Shown here one piece after another: positions 47,665 through 57,692 of a stretch of DNA of 64,000 nucleotides. The notes under the pieces are model-generated. The model saw nothing but the letters and a program-made list of their open reading frames with translations, was not told where the DNA came from and did not search any database. This stretch comes from Helicobacter cinaedi CCUG 18818 = ATCC BAA-847 (GTDB taxonomy: Bacteria > Campylobacterota > Campylobacteria > Campylobacterales > Helicobacteraceae), in the NCBI RefSeq assembly GCF_000155475.1, contig NZ_DS990392.1:489053-553052 (forward strand). Direction: 5' to 3'. Position numbers and translations under genes: made by a program. How positions within the stretch are numbered: position 1 is the first letter of the stretch; each line of letters starts with the position of its first letter.

Positions 47665-49245
47665 ATGTTTTCTAATTTTTACATACAGCAACGCATTAAA
47701 AAAATGCAACTTATGCGTGAGGAGGGCTTGAATCCTTATGCGAATGACACAAAACGCACCATAAGCAATAATGACTTTTTACAAAAATATGCTTTTCTAA
47801 AATCCCAAGAGCAAGGGGCAGAGAGTGCAGATTCTAGCTCAACAAAATCTCAACCCATAGAATCTATTGTGGGGCGAGTGCGATTTATCCGTCTTATGGG
47901 CAAGGCGTGTTTTGTGAAGATTCAAGATGAAAGCGGGGTGCTTCAAGCTTATATCTCAAAGAACGATGTGGGCGAAGATTTTGCGTATATCAAAAAGATA
48001 TTAGAAGTGGGGGATATAATCAATGTATCAGGTTATGCGTTTGTAACTAAAACCGGGGAGCTAAGTATCCACACGCTAAGCTTTAAGATTCTAAGCAAAA
48101 GTATCGTGCCACTGCCGGAGAAATTCCACGGGCTAAGCGATATAGAGTTGCGTTACCGCCAACGCTATGTGGATTTGATTGTAAATGAGAATGTCAAAGA
48201 AACCTTTAAATTACGCAGTAAAATCATCTCGTGTGTGCGGCAGTTTTTTGAAAAAAAAGGATTTTTAGAAGTAGAAACGCCTATGCTTCACCCAATCCCC
48301 GGCGGTGCAAATGCGCGTCCTTTTATCACACATCATAATGCCCTTGATGTGGAGCGGTATTTACGCATTGCCCCAGAGTTATATCTTAAAAGGCTTATTG
48401 TAGGCGGATTTGAAGCCATTTTTGAGCTGAATCGTAATTTTCGCAACGAGGGAATGGACCACTCGCATAATCCCGAATTTAGTATGATTGAATTTTACTG
48501 GGCGTATAAGACTTATGAAGATCTCATCACACTCACCCAAGAGCTTTTTACATATCTTTTAGAAGAGCTTAAACTCCCTAAGATTCTAAAGCACAACGAC
48601 ACAGAGATTGACTTTAGCAAATGGCAGATTCTAAGCTACAAAGAAGCCTTAGAATCCATAGGCGGATTAGATAAACATATCATTGAAAACAAGGAATTAT
48701 TGCTTCAAACACTCCAAGAGAGACATCTCAAGATTGATAGTTCTTTCAGCTATGGAAAGCTTTTAGGAGAGGCATTTGATGAGTTTGTAGAATCTAAACT
48801 TATCAATCCCACTTTTATCACGCAATATCCCATTGACATTAGCCCACTTGCAAGACGCAATGATGAGAATCTAGAGATTGCCGATAGGTTTGAGCTTTTT
48901 ATCGGTGGTAAGGAAATAGCCAATGGATTTAGTGAGCTAAATGATCCACTTGACCAGCTTGAGCGTTTTAAAGAACAAGTCAAGGCAAAGGACGCAGGAG
49001 ATGAAGAGGCTCAATATATGGACGAAGATTATGTATGGGCTTTAGCACACGGAATGCCCCCAACTGCGGGTGAAGGCATAGGGATTGATAGGCTAGTTAT
49101 GCTTTTAAGCGATGCAAAAAGCATTAAAGATGTGATTTTATTCCCTGCTTTAAAGCCAAGTAAAACAAATTTTGATATAATGCCAAGCGATGATACTGCT
49201 CAAGCCAATCAAGGAAGCCCAAATCACGCAAATAAGGAGAAATGA
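47665..49245 (+). CDS. lysS: Lysyl-tRNA synthetase (class II)
   Basis: This 526-residue enzyme charges tRNA-Lys. The N-terminal OB anticodon domain ([20 protein letters not shown], about residues 70-89) precedes the class II core: motif 1 ([15 protein letters not shown]), motif 2 ([20 protein letters not shown]) and motif 3 ([13 protein letters not shown]). A C-terminal Ser/Asn-rich tail of 20 residues is added. The stop overlaps the glyA start by four bases (ATGA). Confidence 0.97.
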   Translation: MFSNFYIQQRIKKMQLMREEGLNPYANDTKRTISNNDFLQKYAFLKSQEQGAESADSSSTKSQPIESIVGRVRFIRLMGKACFVKIQDESGVLQAYISKNDVGEDFAYIKKILEVGDIINVSGYAFVTKTGELSIHTLSFKILSKSIVPLPEKFHGLSDIELRYRQRYVDLIVNENVKETFKLRSKIISCVRQFFEKKGFLEVETPMLHPIPGGANARPFITHHNALDVERYLRIAPELYLKRLIVGGFEAIFELNRNFRNEGMDHSHNPEFSMIEFYWAYKTYEDLITLTQELFTYLLEELKLPKILKHNDTEIDFSKWQILSYKEALESIGGLDKHIIENKELLLQTLQERHLKIDSSFSYGKLLGEAFDEFVESKLINPTFITQYPIDISPLARRNDENLEIADRFELFIGGKEIANGFSELNDPLDQLERFKEQVKAKDAGDEEAQYMDEDYVWALAHGMPPTAGEGIGIDRLVMLLSDAKSIKDVILFPALKPSKTNFDIMPSDDTAQANQGSPNHANKEK

Positions 49246-50495
49246 TGAACTACGCAATAAAAGAGCAAGATCCTGAAATTTATGAACTCATAGAAAAAGA
49301 ATTTGAAAGACAAAATGATCACTTGGAGATGATAGCAAGTGAAAATTTCACATTTCCTAGCGTTATGGAAGCTATGGGTAGTGTTTTGACAAACAAGTAT
49401 GCTGAAGGCTATCCTTTTAAGCGTTATTATGGTGGCTGTGAATTTGTAGATAGGATTGAAGAGATTGCTATCAATAGGGCAAAACAACTTTTTGGAGCAA
49501 GTTTTGCCAATGTCCAGCCTCATTCAGGCTCACAAGCTAATGCAGCTGTGTATGCTGCGCTCCTTAAACCTTATGATAAGATTCTAGGAATGGATCTAAG
49601 CCACGGTGGACATCTCACACACGGAGCAAAAGTCAGCAGCTCTGGGCAACTCTATCAAAGCTTTTTTTATGGTGTGGAGCTTAATGGCTACATTGATTAT
49701 GATAAACTCGCACTTCAAGCCCAAGTCGTTAAGCCAAATATCCTTGTGTGTGGATTTTCAGCTTATACGCGTGAGCTTGATTTTAAGCGATTGCGTGAAA
49801 TTGCGGATTCTGTTGGGGCTTTGCTTATGGGTGATGTAGCCCATATAGCTGGGCTTGTAGTGGCTGGAGAGTATCCAAATCCTTTTCCACATTGCCATAT
49901 CGTTACGACAACAACACACAAAACATTGCGGGGACCACGTGGTGGGGCTATTCTTACAAATGATGAAGAGCTAATGGCAAAGATTAACAAAGCTGTGTTT
50001 CCGGGGATTCAGGGCGGACCGCTTATGCACGTTATAGCTGGTAAGGCAGTAGGGTTTAAAGAGAATCTTAAGCCCGAATGGAAAGTGTATGCCAAGCAAG
50101 TTAAGGTTAATATCCAAGCTCTAGCAAAGGTGTTATTACAACGCAATTATAATCTTGTAAGTGGAGGGAGCGAAAATCACCTTGTGCTTATGAGCTTCCT
50201 TAATAACGACTTTAGCGGTAAAGATGCGGATTTAGCCCTTGGTAATGCAGGAATCACTGTGAATAAAAACACTGTTCCGGGAGAAACGCGATCTCCTTTT
50301 GTTACAAGCGGTATAAGAATCGGCTCTCCAGCTCTCACGGCAAGGGGTATGAAAGAGAAAGAATTTGAGCAAATCGCCAAGTGGATTGCTGATATTCTTG
50401 ATGATATTTCAAATGTTGATTTACAGCAAAAAATCAAAAAAGAGATCAAAGATTTTTCAAAAGATTTTAGAATCTATGAACGACCAATTTTTTAG
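49242..50495 (+). CDS. glyA: Serine hydroxymethyltransferase
   Basis: This 417-residue PLP enzyme interconverts serine and glycine while charging tetrahydrofolate with a one-carbon unit. Signatures: [41 protein letters not shown] and the PLP lysine in [15 protein letters not shown] (about residue 229). Length is typical. Two ATGs are adjacent at the start. It pairs functionally with FolE at 62.7 kb only in a broad folate sense. Confidence 0.97.
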   Translation: MMNYAIKEQDPEIYELIEKEFERQNDHLEMIASENFTFPSVMEAMGSVLTNKYAEGYPFKRYYGGCEFVDRIEEIAINRAKQLFGASFANVQPHSGSQANAAVYAALLKPYDKILGMDLSHGGHLTHGAKVSSSGQLYQSFFYGVELNGYIDYDKLALQAQVVKPNILVCGFSAYTRELDFKRLREIADSVGALLMGDVAHIAGLVVAGEYPNPFPHCHIVTTTTHKTLRGPRGGAILTNDEELMAKINKAVFPGIQGGPLMHVIAGKAVGFKENLKPEWKVYAKQVKVNIQALAKVLLQRNYNLVSGGSENHLVLMSFLNNDFSGKDADLALGNAGITVNKNTVPGETRSPFVTSGIRIGSPALTARGMKEKEFEQIAKWIADILDDISNVDLQQKIKKEIKDFSKDFRIYERPIF

Positions 50496-50505
50496 GGGGT
50501 AAATT

Positions 50506-51051
50506 GTGACAGAAATGGATCTGAAACTGATAAAAATGGATACTTCCCATTATTATCAGCGTGTCAGCGGACTAGGCAAAAAGGTAAGTCATATGGGGCG
50601 GATTCTCTATGATAAATATGAGCGAGTGGATTCTATGCTGACTTCTATGCTGATTAATAAGCATTTTCGCAAAGAGATTACAATTGCTCATTCACTTTTG
50701 CTTGGCAAAGGCACGAAGGTTGAAAATATCGTCTTTGACTATAATGGGCGGAATCCAGAGAGATTCTATCATCGCGCACAGCTACTTTTGCGTGAAGAGG
50801 GCTTTTTGAACTTTACTGCTTTTTCTACAAAGACTCCGGGACATTTACATCTTTATGTGCATAAAGGACATACGGAGATTAACGAGGGTAAGCGACTTAT
50901 TAAAACGCTTTCAATGAAGTTAGCCCAGCATTGTCCAAAGGAATGGAGAGTATTTCCAAATGATGAAATGCCTTCATATTTTAATATTTTGTGCCTACCC
51001 TATGATGTCTATGCAAAAGAGCGTGGGGCATCTTGGGCAAGACATATGTAA
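50506..51051 (+). CDS. DUF1882 family protein
   Basis: A 181-residue protein restricted to Campylobacterota as far as I recall (HP0184 in H. pylori, same position). Conserved-looking blocks are [46 protein letters not shown] and [26 protein letters not shown]. It has no signal or membrane segment. The start is GTG 50506, six bases after AGGGGG; an ATG at 50515 has poorer spacing. It sits between glyA and the SPOR gene, 10 and 29 bases away. Function unknown. Confidence 0.85.
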   Translation: MTEMDLKLIKMDTSHYYQRVSGLGKKVSHMGRILYDKYERVDSMLTSMLINKHFRKEITIAHSLLLGKGTKVENIVFDYNGRNPERFYHRAQLLLREEGFLNFTAFSTKTPGHLHLYVHKGHTEINEGKRLIKTLSMKLAQHCPKEWRVFPNDEMPSYFNILCLPYDVYAKERGASWARHM

Positions 51052-51080
51052 GCAAAAAACCCTAAACTAAGGAGAAAAAA

Positions 51081-52031
51081 ATGGAAACAAAACGAGAATT
51101 AAATGATATTTTAATCAATGATGATGATTTGCAACAACAAAATCGCACCAAAAAGCTTATGATGATGGTGGGAGTAGCTATCATCATTTTATGTATTTTA
51201 ATTGCGGTGATTTTTGTTATCACCCGCGATGAAGAGGATCTTAGTGAAAAAAACATAGCAGACAACAACGGCTTGACCTCAATGGGATCTACCCCTATCC
51301 AAGAGCCACAAAATGGTGGTTTTGTAAATGTGCCTATTGACAATAATACAGGTAGTGATGATAGGTTTCAGCAGATTCTTGATGATATTCGCAACCGCAA
51401 TGGCGATTCAAATAATCAAGTGGCGCAAAACACAACACAGCAGCCCACTGCTCCCAGCACTCCACCACTAACAACACCTATACAAAACCAACCCAAACCT
51501 ACGCAACAAACCACCCAGCCTAAGCCTACGCAGCAAACAAGCCAAAATAAACCTGTATTGCCAAACAACACAACATCAACCAAAAAACCGGAGCCGTCTA
51601 AACCAGCTCAAACAACAAGTAACACAACTTCTACAAACACAACTAAAAAGCCAGAGTCAGCCAAATCCGCTCCAGCACCTACTCAAACTCAAACACCAAA
51701 GCCACAGCCTACCCAAACAGCTACGCCTACAAATAGCGTTGCCAATGCTTTTGAAGGTGTCGCCACCTCCCCTATGGATCGCTCAAAAAATGGGCAAGTC
51801 GCCACAAAAGGCTTTTATGTGCAAGTAGGCTCTTTTGCCAACAAACCAAGTGAAGAGTTTTTAAAGAAAATAGGCAATTACAGCTACCGCGTATATGCAG
51901 GGACATCAAGCAATGGACAACAAACGACAAAATATCTCATCGGTCCATATAATTCACGCACAGAAGCGGCTAGAGATTTGCCAAATTTCAAAAGCCTTGT
52001 AGCTGATCCGGTGCATTTTGAAGTTAAATAA
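51081..52031 (+). CDS. SPOR-domain membrane protein
   Basis: A 316-residue bitopic protein: a cytoplasmic N terminus (1-26), one membrane segment (about 29-52), a long periplasmic linker rich in T, Q, P, N, K (about 110-230), and a C-terminal SPOR domain (about 246-316, FYVQVGSFANKPSEEFL and TKYLIGPYNSRTEAARD). SPOR domains bind denuded glycan strands at the division septum. The linker is repetitive (KPTQQT-type units) and can vary in length. The Shine-Dalgarno is AAGGAG. The homologue in H. pylori (HP0185) has the same neighbours. Confidence 0.9.
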   Translation: METKRELNDILINDDDLQQQNRTKKLMMMVGVAIIILCILIAVIFVITRDEEDLSEKNIADNNGLTSMGSTPIQEPQNGGFVNVPIDNNTGSDDRFQQILDDIRNRNGDSNNQVAQNTTQQPTAPSTPPLTTPIQNQPKPTQQTTQPKPTQQTSQNKPVLPNNTTSTKKPEPSKPAQTTSNTTSTNTTKKPESAKSAPAPTQTQTPKPQPTQTATPTNSVANAFEGVATSPMDRSKNGQVATKGFYVQVGSFANKPSEEFLKKIGNYSYRVYAGTSSNGQQTTKYLIGPYNSRTEAARDLPNFKSLVADPVHFEVK

Positions 52032-52053
52032 CACAAATAATACTAAATAATTT

Positions 52054-53010
52054 ATGAGCCAAACGCCTAGTAAAACCTTTGGATTAGTCGGTGTGGGTGG
52101 CTTTGTCGCTCCTAGACATCTTCAAGCCATTAAGCAAAATAATGGCACGCTTCTTTGTGCGATTGACAAACACGATTCTGTGGGAATCTTAGATAGCTAT
52201 TTCCCACAGACTGATTTTTTTACAGAATCCGAACGCTTTGAACGCCACCTTGACAAACTCAAACGCACTAGCACACCGCTTGATTATCTTAGTATCTGCT
52301 CTCCAAATCATCTGCACGATACGCATATCCGCCTTGCTTTGCGGAATGGTGCTTCAGCGATTTGTGAAAAGCCCCTTGTACTTAATCCTTGGAATCTAGA
52401 CGCACTCTTATTGGCTCAAAACGAAGCAAACAAACACATTTACAGCATTTTGCAACTCCGTTTGCACCCAAGCATTCTCTCACTTAAAACACGCATAGAG
52501 CAATCAAGCAAAGATTCTGTGTTTGATATTGATTTAAGCTATATTACCGCTAGGGGCAAGTGGTATTTTCACTCGTGGAAGGGAGATGAAAGTAAGAGTG
52601 GTGGGGTTGCGACTAATATTGGGGTGCATTTTTTTGATATGCTGATTTGGATTTTTGGCGATATAGAGCAAAGCATTGTGCATTATCGCTCTGCTTCAAG
52701 CGTGAGTGGAATCTTAATATTAAAAAAGGCAAGGGTTAGGTGGTTTCTCTCCATTGATGAAAATCTCTTGCCCCAGCATATAAGAGAGCAAAATAAAAGA
52801 GTGTATCGCTCCTTGTCTTTACAAGGCGAAGAGTTTGCCTTTAGCGATGGGTTTAATGATTTACACACGCTAAGTTATACGAAGATTTTAAATAATGAAG
52901 GCTTTAGCTGCGAAGATTCAAGAAAGGCTATTGAGCTTACTTATCATATTAGAAATGCCACGCCCATTGGATTACAGGGCGATTATCACCCCTTAAACAA
53001 AAGGCTTTAA
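52054..53010 (+). CDS. UDP-N-acetylglucosaminuronate 3-dehydrogenase (WlbA/WbpB-like)
   Basis: This 318-residue Gfo/Idh/MocA oxidoreductase starts with the Rossmann loop FGLVGVGGFVAPRHLQAI (residues 9-26) and has SICSPNHLHDTHI, ICEKPLVLN (catalytic lysine) and the family-specific GKWYFHSWKGDESKSGG followed by VHFFDML. WlbA/WbpB oxidises UDP-GlcNAc-uronate at C3 before transamination. Its stop touches the next ATG. With the following two genes it makes part of the route to UDP-2,3-diacetamido-2,3-dideoxyglucuronate. Confidence 0.88.
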   Translation: MSQTPSKTFGLVGVGGFVAPRHLQAIKQNNGTLLCAIDKHDSVGILDSYFPQTDFFTESERFERHLDKLKRTSTPLDYLSICSPNHLHDTHIRLALRNGASAICEKPLVLNPWNLDALLLAQNEANKHIYSILQLRLHPSILSLKTRIEQSSKDSVFDIDLSYITARGKWYFHSWKGDESKSGGVATNIGVHFFDMLIWIFGDIEQSIVHYRSASSVSGILILKKARVRWFLSIDENLLPQHIREQNKRVYRSLSLQGEEFAFSDGFNDLHTLSYTKILNNEGFSCEDSRKAIELTYHIRNATPIGLQGDYHPLNKRL

Positions 53011-53580
53011 ATGGCGGTTTTTATCCACGAAAGTAGCATTATTGATGAAAATGTCATCATCGGTGAGGGCAGTAAGATTTGGCATTTTTGCCATATTCTA
53101 AGTGGGAGCATTATAGGTAAAAACTGCTCTTTAGGGCAAAATTGTATGGTAGGCAAAAATGTCATCATTGGCGATAATCTCAAGGCACAAAATAATATCA
53201 GCATATATCAGGGGGTAAGAATCTGCGATGATGTGTTCTTGGGACCAAGTGTAGTTTTTACAAATGTCATTAACCCCAGAGCTTTTATCTCGCGTAAAGA
53301 TAGCTTCCGCCCTACCCTTATCAAAAACGGAGCTTCCATTGGGGCAAATGCGACAATCATCTGCGGTGTGGAGATTGGCGAGTATGCACTCATTGGTGCA
53401 GGAAGTGTGGTAACAAAAAATGTGCCGGACTTTGCCTTGTGTGTGGGGAATCCTGCAAGGCAAATCGCTTGGGTAGATAAGGCAGGAAATAGGCTTACAT
53501 TTAATGAAGAAAATCTAGCCTATGATAGTTATGATAACACCGCTTATCGCCTTGATGACAATAGAATCTTAAAGGTATGA
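53011..53580 (+). CDS. Left-handed beta-helix N-acetyltransferase (WlbB/WbpD-like)
   Basis: A 189-residue trimeric acyltransferase with hexapeptide repeats across residues 10-150 (IIGEGSKIWHF, IIGKNCSLGQN, MVGKNVIIGDN, GANATIICGVEIGEY). The ending GNPARQIAWVDKAGNRL matches the WbpD/WlbB acetyltransferases that N-acetylate the 3-amino group of the UDP-sugar. It begins right after the WlbA stop and ends one base before the dehydrogenase gene, so all three are one transcript. Serine/sugar acetyltransferases of other pathways share the fold, but the context decides. Confidence 0.88.
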   Translation: MAVFIHESSIIDENVIIGEGSKIWHFCHILSGSIIGKNCSLGQNCMVGKNVIIGDNLKAQNNISIYQGVRICDDVFLGPSVVFTNVINPRAFISRKDSFRPTLIKNGASIGANATIICGVEIGEYALIGAGSVVTKNVPDFALCVGNPARQIAWVDKAGNRLTFNEENLAYDSYDNTAYRLDDNRILKV

Positions 53581-53581
53581 A

Positions 53582-54838
53582 ATGCCTATTCCCACGCTTC
53601 AAAATGCACATATCGCTATCATCGGATTAGGCTATGTTGGTTTGCCCTTGTCTGTGGCTTTTAGCAAAATCTATCCCACCATTGGCTTTGATATAAATCC
53701 ACAGCGGATTGATGAGCTAAAATCTAGCTTTGATAGCACACAGCAAGTAAGCAAACAAGAGCTGCAAAACTCCCCAAATCTTAGCTTCACGCATAATCTC
53801 TCACACATCGCACACGCAAATATTTATATTATCTGTGTGCCTACACCCATCACAGAAAATAAAACACCAGATCTCTCCGCCCTAATTCACGCAAGTGAGC
53901 TTGTAGGTAAGATTTTACAAAAAGGTAATATCGTGATTTATGAATCTACCACTTACCCCACCTGCACGGAAAATGAATGCAAAAACGCCTTAGAAAAAAG
54001 CTCAAATCTCACTTTCAACACTGACTTTCACCTTGGCTACTCGCCTGAACGCATTAACCCAAGCGATAGCTCCCACACACTCACACAGATTCAAAAAATC
54101 ACTTCCGGTAGCACAAAGCAAGTAGCACACTTCATTGATAGCCTATATAGCTCAATCATCACAGCCGGGACTTTTTGCGTCTCATCAATCAAAACTGCTG
54201 AAATGACAAAAATCATAGAAAACGCTCAACGCGATTTAAACATCGCCTTTATCAATGAAATGTATATGATTTGCGATGCCTTGCAGATTGACGCCCTAGA
54301 AGTGCTTGAAGCGGCAAAGACAAAGTGGAACTTCCTGCCTTTCACACCCGGGCTTGTTGGGGGGCATTGCATAAGTGTAGATCCTTATTATCTCACGCAT
54401 AAGCTTCATAGTATCGGCTATCACCCGCAAGTGATTAGCTCTGGGCGGCTCATTAATGATACTATGCCACATTTTATCGCACAGAAAATCATCAAGCTAC
54501 TTATTCAAAATGGCATTGAGATTCTAAACGCAAAAGTTTTAATCCTTGGCATTACCTTTAAGCAAAACTGCCCTGATATACGAAACTCCAAAGTCCCCAT
54601 TGTGAAAAAGGAGCTAGAATCTTTTGGGCTAAAAGTAGATGTGTATGACCCTGTGGCAAATAAGCAAGAAGTGCAAAAAGAGTATCAAATCTCACTTTTA
54701 GATGAGTTGCCCTTAGCCTATTTTGACTGCATTTTTCTAGCCGTAGCTCATAATAAGCTCCTCTGCCTTAATCACAAAAAGCTAGGCAAAGCAAAATCTA
54801 TCTATTACACGCTCACAGCCCATAAGCTAGATTCATAA
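53582..54838 (+). CDS. UDP-N-acetylglucosamine 6-dehydrogenase (WbpA/TviB-like)
   Basis: This 418-residue nucleotide-sugar dehydrogenase oxidises the C6 hydroxyl of a UDP-HexNAc to a carboxylate. It has the NAD loop IAIIGLGYVGLPLSVAF (11-27), VPTPITENKTPDLSAL, YSPERINP and the catalytic cysteine C263 in GLVGGHCISVDPYYL. The N-terminal, central and C-terminal domains are complete. It would feed the WlbA and WlbB enzymes encoded just upstream. The 3-prime end overlaps comEC on the other strand by 26 bases. Confidence 0.9.
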   Translation: MPIPTLQNAHIAIIGLGYVGLPLSVAFSKIYPTIGFDINPQRIDELKSSFDSTQQVSKQELQNSPNLSFTHNLSHIAHANIYIICVPTPITENKTPDLSALIHASELVGKILQKGNIVIYESTTYPTCTENECKNALEKSSNLTFNTDFHLGYSPERINPSDSSHTLTQIQKITSGSTKQVAHFIDSLYSSIITAGTFCVSSIKTAEMTKIIENAQRDLNIAFINEMYMICDALQIDALEVLEAAKTKWNFLPFTPGLVGGHCISVDPYYLTHKLHSIGYHPQVISSGRLINDTMPHFIAQKIIKLLIQNGIEILNAKVLILGITFKQNCPDIRNSKVPIVKKELESFGLKVDVYDPVANKQEVQKEYQISLLDELPLAYFDCIFLAVAHNKLLCLNHKKLGKAKSIYYTLTAHKLDS

Positions 54839-56141
54839 ACCGCATACATAAAAAGCCAAAAAAGCCTAGCCCCACGCAATGCAAGGCAATATGGGCTATT
54901 CTAAAACGCATAGCCAAAACACATAAAAGCAAAAATATACATAAAAGCCAAGTCGGTGTAAAAAACTCAATAGAATCTAACCTTAAACTCATAGCCCATT
55001 GCAAAAAGCTATCACATAACCAACCAAAGCCCAAAATATGAGCCACAAACATACAGGGAAAAAACACCACAAAAAGCAAACTTAAAGGAATACTAAGTAT
55101 ATTTAAAGGCGTAAAATAAGGAAAAAACCAATGCACCAAAACAAGCATATCTAAAAAAATCAGCGTATTAAACCATAAAGGCAGTAGCACAAACTTACCC
55201 ACAACCCCACGCCATTTTTGAATCTTGCTAAACTTCGCAAAGAGATAGATAAAAAACACTCCGCCAACAGATAGCCCAAAGCCCACAGAAAAAATTAATC
55301 GCGGGAATAAAGCCAAACACAAAGCCACCACTACAAAAAGTAGCCTAAAGCTTAGCAAATTTATCCCGCTAAAAATAGCTACAAATCCGCACACACTCAT
55401 CACATACGCTCTTAAAAATGAAGGCGTAAAATCAAGCACAAGCAAATATAAAAATAGCACCGCACACATCAAGATTCCAATATCAAAATATTTGTTGCGA
55501 TAGCTTATAAATCTATGGAATCTCCCATACACAAAGCCTATAAGCCCTCCAAGCACAAGGCTTAAGATTCCCAAGTGAAAGCCACTAATGGCAATAAGAT
55601 GAGCTATGCCTAATTTATTGCTTAAATCTCGCCAAGTATGGGGCAAAAAGTCCGCTAAAAATAGCGTTTTATACAGCGAAGCAATAAGCGGCTCATTATG
55701 TTGAGATTCTATATACGCCCTAAGATTGAGCCTATAATCCAAATCCGCTAAAAGCGAAATGCGATAAGAGATAAAAAAACAGCTTTTTAGATACTCCACA
55801 AAGCTACATTCTAGCCTTTTGCCATAGATTCTTACAAATCTATGCGTTAAGTCTTTTATATCTTCTTTGCTTGTTGTGTAGAAAATCTCGCCCTTATCAC
55901 TCTTTAGCTTTAAAACTTGATAACTTGAATTATTTTTGTGCTTTGTGTATTGAGCGATGACTTGAGCGTAAATCTCTTGGGTATCTTGCGGAGTAATATA
56001 CGCACGATATGCGTTATATTCTAAAAGCATATTACCCATAAAAAGAGCTAGACACAACCCCACAAATGCCAAAATCTCCCTTTTTGTATGTAAAATCTCC
56101 ACTGCCAAGGGAGAATGTGTAGAGTGAGTTTTGCTATTCAC
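54813..56141 (-). CDS. comEC: DNA uptake channel ComEC/Rec2
   Basis: The 442-residue inner-membrane protein carries DNA across the cytoplasmic membrane in natural transformation. It has the competence domain with many hydrophobic segments and the signature AHLIAISGFHLGILSLVLGGLIG (about 180-202). The N-terminal soluble OB-like part (residues 60-120) is present, while the C-terminal metallo-beta-lactamase domain of larger ComEC proteins is missing, as in H. pylori. It lies 3 bases after dnaB, again the H. pylori order. Confidence 0.9.
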   Translation of the reverse strand: MNSKTHSTHSPLAVEILHTKREILAFVGLCLALFMGNMLLEYNAYRAYITPQDTQEIYAQVIAQYTKHKNNSSYQVLKLKSDKGEIFYTTSKEDIKDLTHRFVRIYGKRLECSFVEYLKSCFFISYRISLLADLDYRLNLRAYIESQHNEPLIASLYKTLFLADFLPHTWRDLSNKLGIAHLIAISGFHLGILSLVLGGLIGFVYGRFHRFISYRNKYFDIGILMCAVLFLYLLVLDFTPSFLRAYVMSVCGFVAIFSGINLLSFRLLFVVVALCLALFPRLIFSVGFGLSVGGVFFIYLFAKFSKIQKWRGVVGKFVLLPLWFNTLIFLDMLVLVHWFFPYFTPLNILSIPLSLLFVVFFPCMFVAHILGFGWLCDSFLQWAMSLRLDSIEFFTPTWLLCIFLLLCVLAMRFRIAHIALHCVGLGFFGFLCMRFMNLAYGL

Positions 56142-56144
56142 TTG

Positions 56145-57626
56145 TTAAAAGACATTGGGCATATCAAAGTTAGAATCTGTCGGGCTTTGGGGCGGTGTGC
56201 CTCGCTCCATATTCTGCAAAAAATCTGCACCATCAATACGCGTTTGTGTCATCTCGTGGCTGTATTCTTCAGGCTTATCTTCAAAACGCGTAAATTTTTT
56301 ATTAAACTGAATCTCCACATTACCTATCTCACCATTGCGATTTTTAGCGATGATAATCTCTGCCGGTTCAATCTCACGCTCGGTATGCTCGGGCTTAAAG
56401 TCCTTTTCCTTGCCCTCTTTTTTAAGCCTTGCATATCGCTCCTTATCCGCCCTTCTAGCATACACATCATCGCGGTAAAGAAATAAAATCACATCAGCAT
56501 CTTGCTCTATCGCTCCAGAATCTCGCAAATCTGACAAAATAGGACGCTTATCATCGCGAGATTCCACAAGGCGATTAAGTTGAGATAGGGCGATGATTGG
56601 CATTGAAAGCTCCCTTGCCAACATCTTAAGTCCGCGTGAGATTTCAGAGACTTCCGCTTGTTTGCCTATCTCCCCCTTGCCACCATTCATAAGCTGTAAA
56701 TAATCAATAATCGCCACACTTATTTGCGGATTCTGCTTTTTGAGCCTACGCAGTCGCCCTTTAAGTTGAGCGATACTAAGCGAAGAGGCATCTACAATCT
56801 GCAAAGGCTGATTTGCTAGTTTATCCACCACACTGCTTAGCTCACTTATCTCATTATCATTAAGATTTGCTGTGCGGAGATTCTGCAAAGGGATTGATGC
56901 CTTTGCACTTAGCATTCTCATACCCAGCTGCAAATAAGGCATTTCAAGGCTAAAAATCACTACACCCTTATTGTTATCTAAAAAATGTTGCGCGAGATTT
57001 AACACAAAAGTCGTCTTCCCCATAGACGGACGCGCACCTATGATGATTAAATCCCCTTCATTAAAACCTGTTGTAAAGCGATTTAGCTTTTTAAAGCCTG
57101 TGTCAAGTCCGGTTAGCTCAAGATTCTCACGATTTTTAAGCTCTATGATATGATCCATTACATCTCTCGCCACCTGCCCTGCATCATACACATCATCATT
57201 TGATTTTCCCAAGCTCATATCGCTAAGTTTCCTACTCACTTCATCAACAATCTCTTCCACACTTTGATTATTATCAAGTGATTTTTCACGCAAAAGATTA
57301 GCTAGAGAGTGCATTTCACGCTTGATACTTGCCTCTTTAATCTCATCAATATAGGCTTCAATATTTGCGATAGGATTAATCGCTAGAATCTCAAGTAACT
57401 CTTCTTGCGTGATTTTCTTATTTGCAGGTTTTTTGGCTAAAATAAACTCACTATCAATAGGCAGATTCTCTTTATTCAAAATCTCACACATTGCAAAAAT
57501 ATCCCTATGCACCGGATATAAAAAGTCCTTAGGGCTTAGCTCTGCGGCAATCTCTTCAAACTTTTCAGGCGAGAAAAAAATAGATGAAAGCACGATTTTT
57601 TCAATCATAATAATTGTTTCTTGCAT
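56145..57626 (-). CDS. dnaB: Replicative DNA helicase
   Basis: This 493-residue hexameric helicase unwinds DNA at the fork. The N-terminal DnaB domain (1-110) leads to the RecA-like core with Walker A GARPSMGKTTFVLN (about 212-225), EMPYLQLGMRM, and Walker B VAIIDYLQLM. A C-terminal extension after the GEIGNVEIQFNKKFTRF end of the core is S/T/Q-rich. ATG 57626 (AGGATTGTGT before it) is used; a TTG two codons upstream is unlikely. No origin is visible nearby. Confidence 0.95.
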   Translation of the reverse strand: MQETIIMIEKIVLSSIFFSPEKFEEIAAELSPKDFLYPVHRDIFAMCEILNKENLPIDSEFILAKKPANKKITQEELLEILAINPIANIEAYIDEIKEASIKREMHSLANLLREKSLDNNQSVEEIVDEVSRKLSDMSLGKSNDDVYDAGQVARDVMDHIIELKNRENLELTGLDTGFKKLNRFTTGFNEGDLIIIGARPSMGKTTFVLNLAQHFLDNNKGVVIFSLEMPYLQLGMRMLSAKASIPLQNLRTANLNDNEISELSSVVDKLANQPLQIVDASSLSIAQLKGRLRRLKKQNPQISVAIIDYLQLMNGGKGEIGKQAEVSEISRGLKMLARELSMPIIALSQLNRLVESRDDKRPILSDLRDSGAIEQDADVILFLYRDDVYARRADKERYARLKKEGKEKDFKPEHTEREIEPAEIIIAKNRNGEIGNVEIQFNKKFTRFEDKPEEYSHEMTQTRIDGADFLQNMERGTPPQSPTDSNFDMPNVF

Positions 57627-57660
57627 ACACAATCCTTACTAACTTGAATGCAAGAATCCT

Positions 57661-57682
57661 ACACTTTTTTGCATTAAAAAGT
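57661..57682. terminator. AT-rich dyad between crdS and dnaB
   Basis: ACACTTTTTTGCATTAAAAA-type inverted repeat with a 9-base-pair stem between crdS and dnaB. The U-run lies on the plus-strand side, so on the coding (minus) strand it may only attenuate. Confidence 0.4.
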
Positions 57683-57692
57683 GTTTTATTTC

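Noticed and set aside
51440-51730. Repeat-rich CAA/ACA/CCT DNA that could look like a tandem repeat or CRISPR
   Set aside because: It encodes the Thr/Gln/Pro/Lys linker of the SPOR protein in an open frame; units are irregular and have no spacers.
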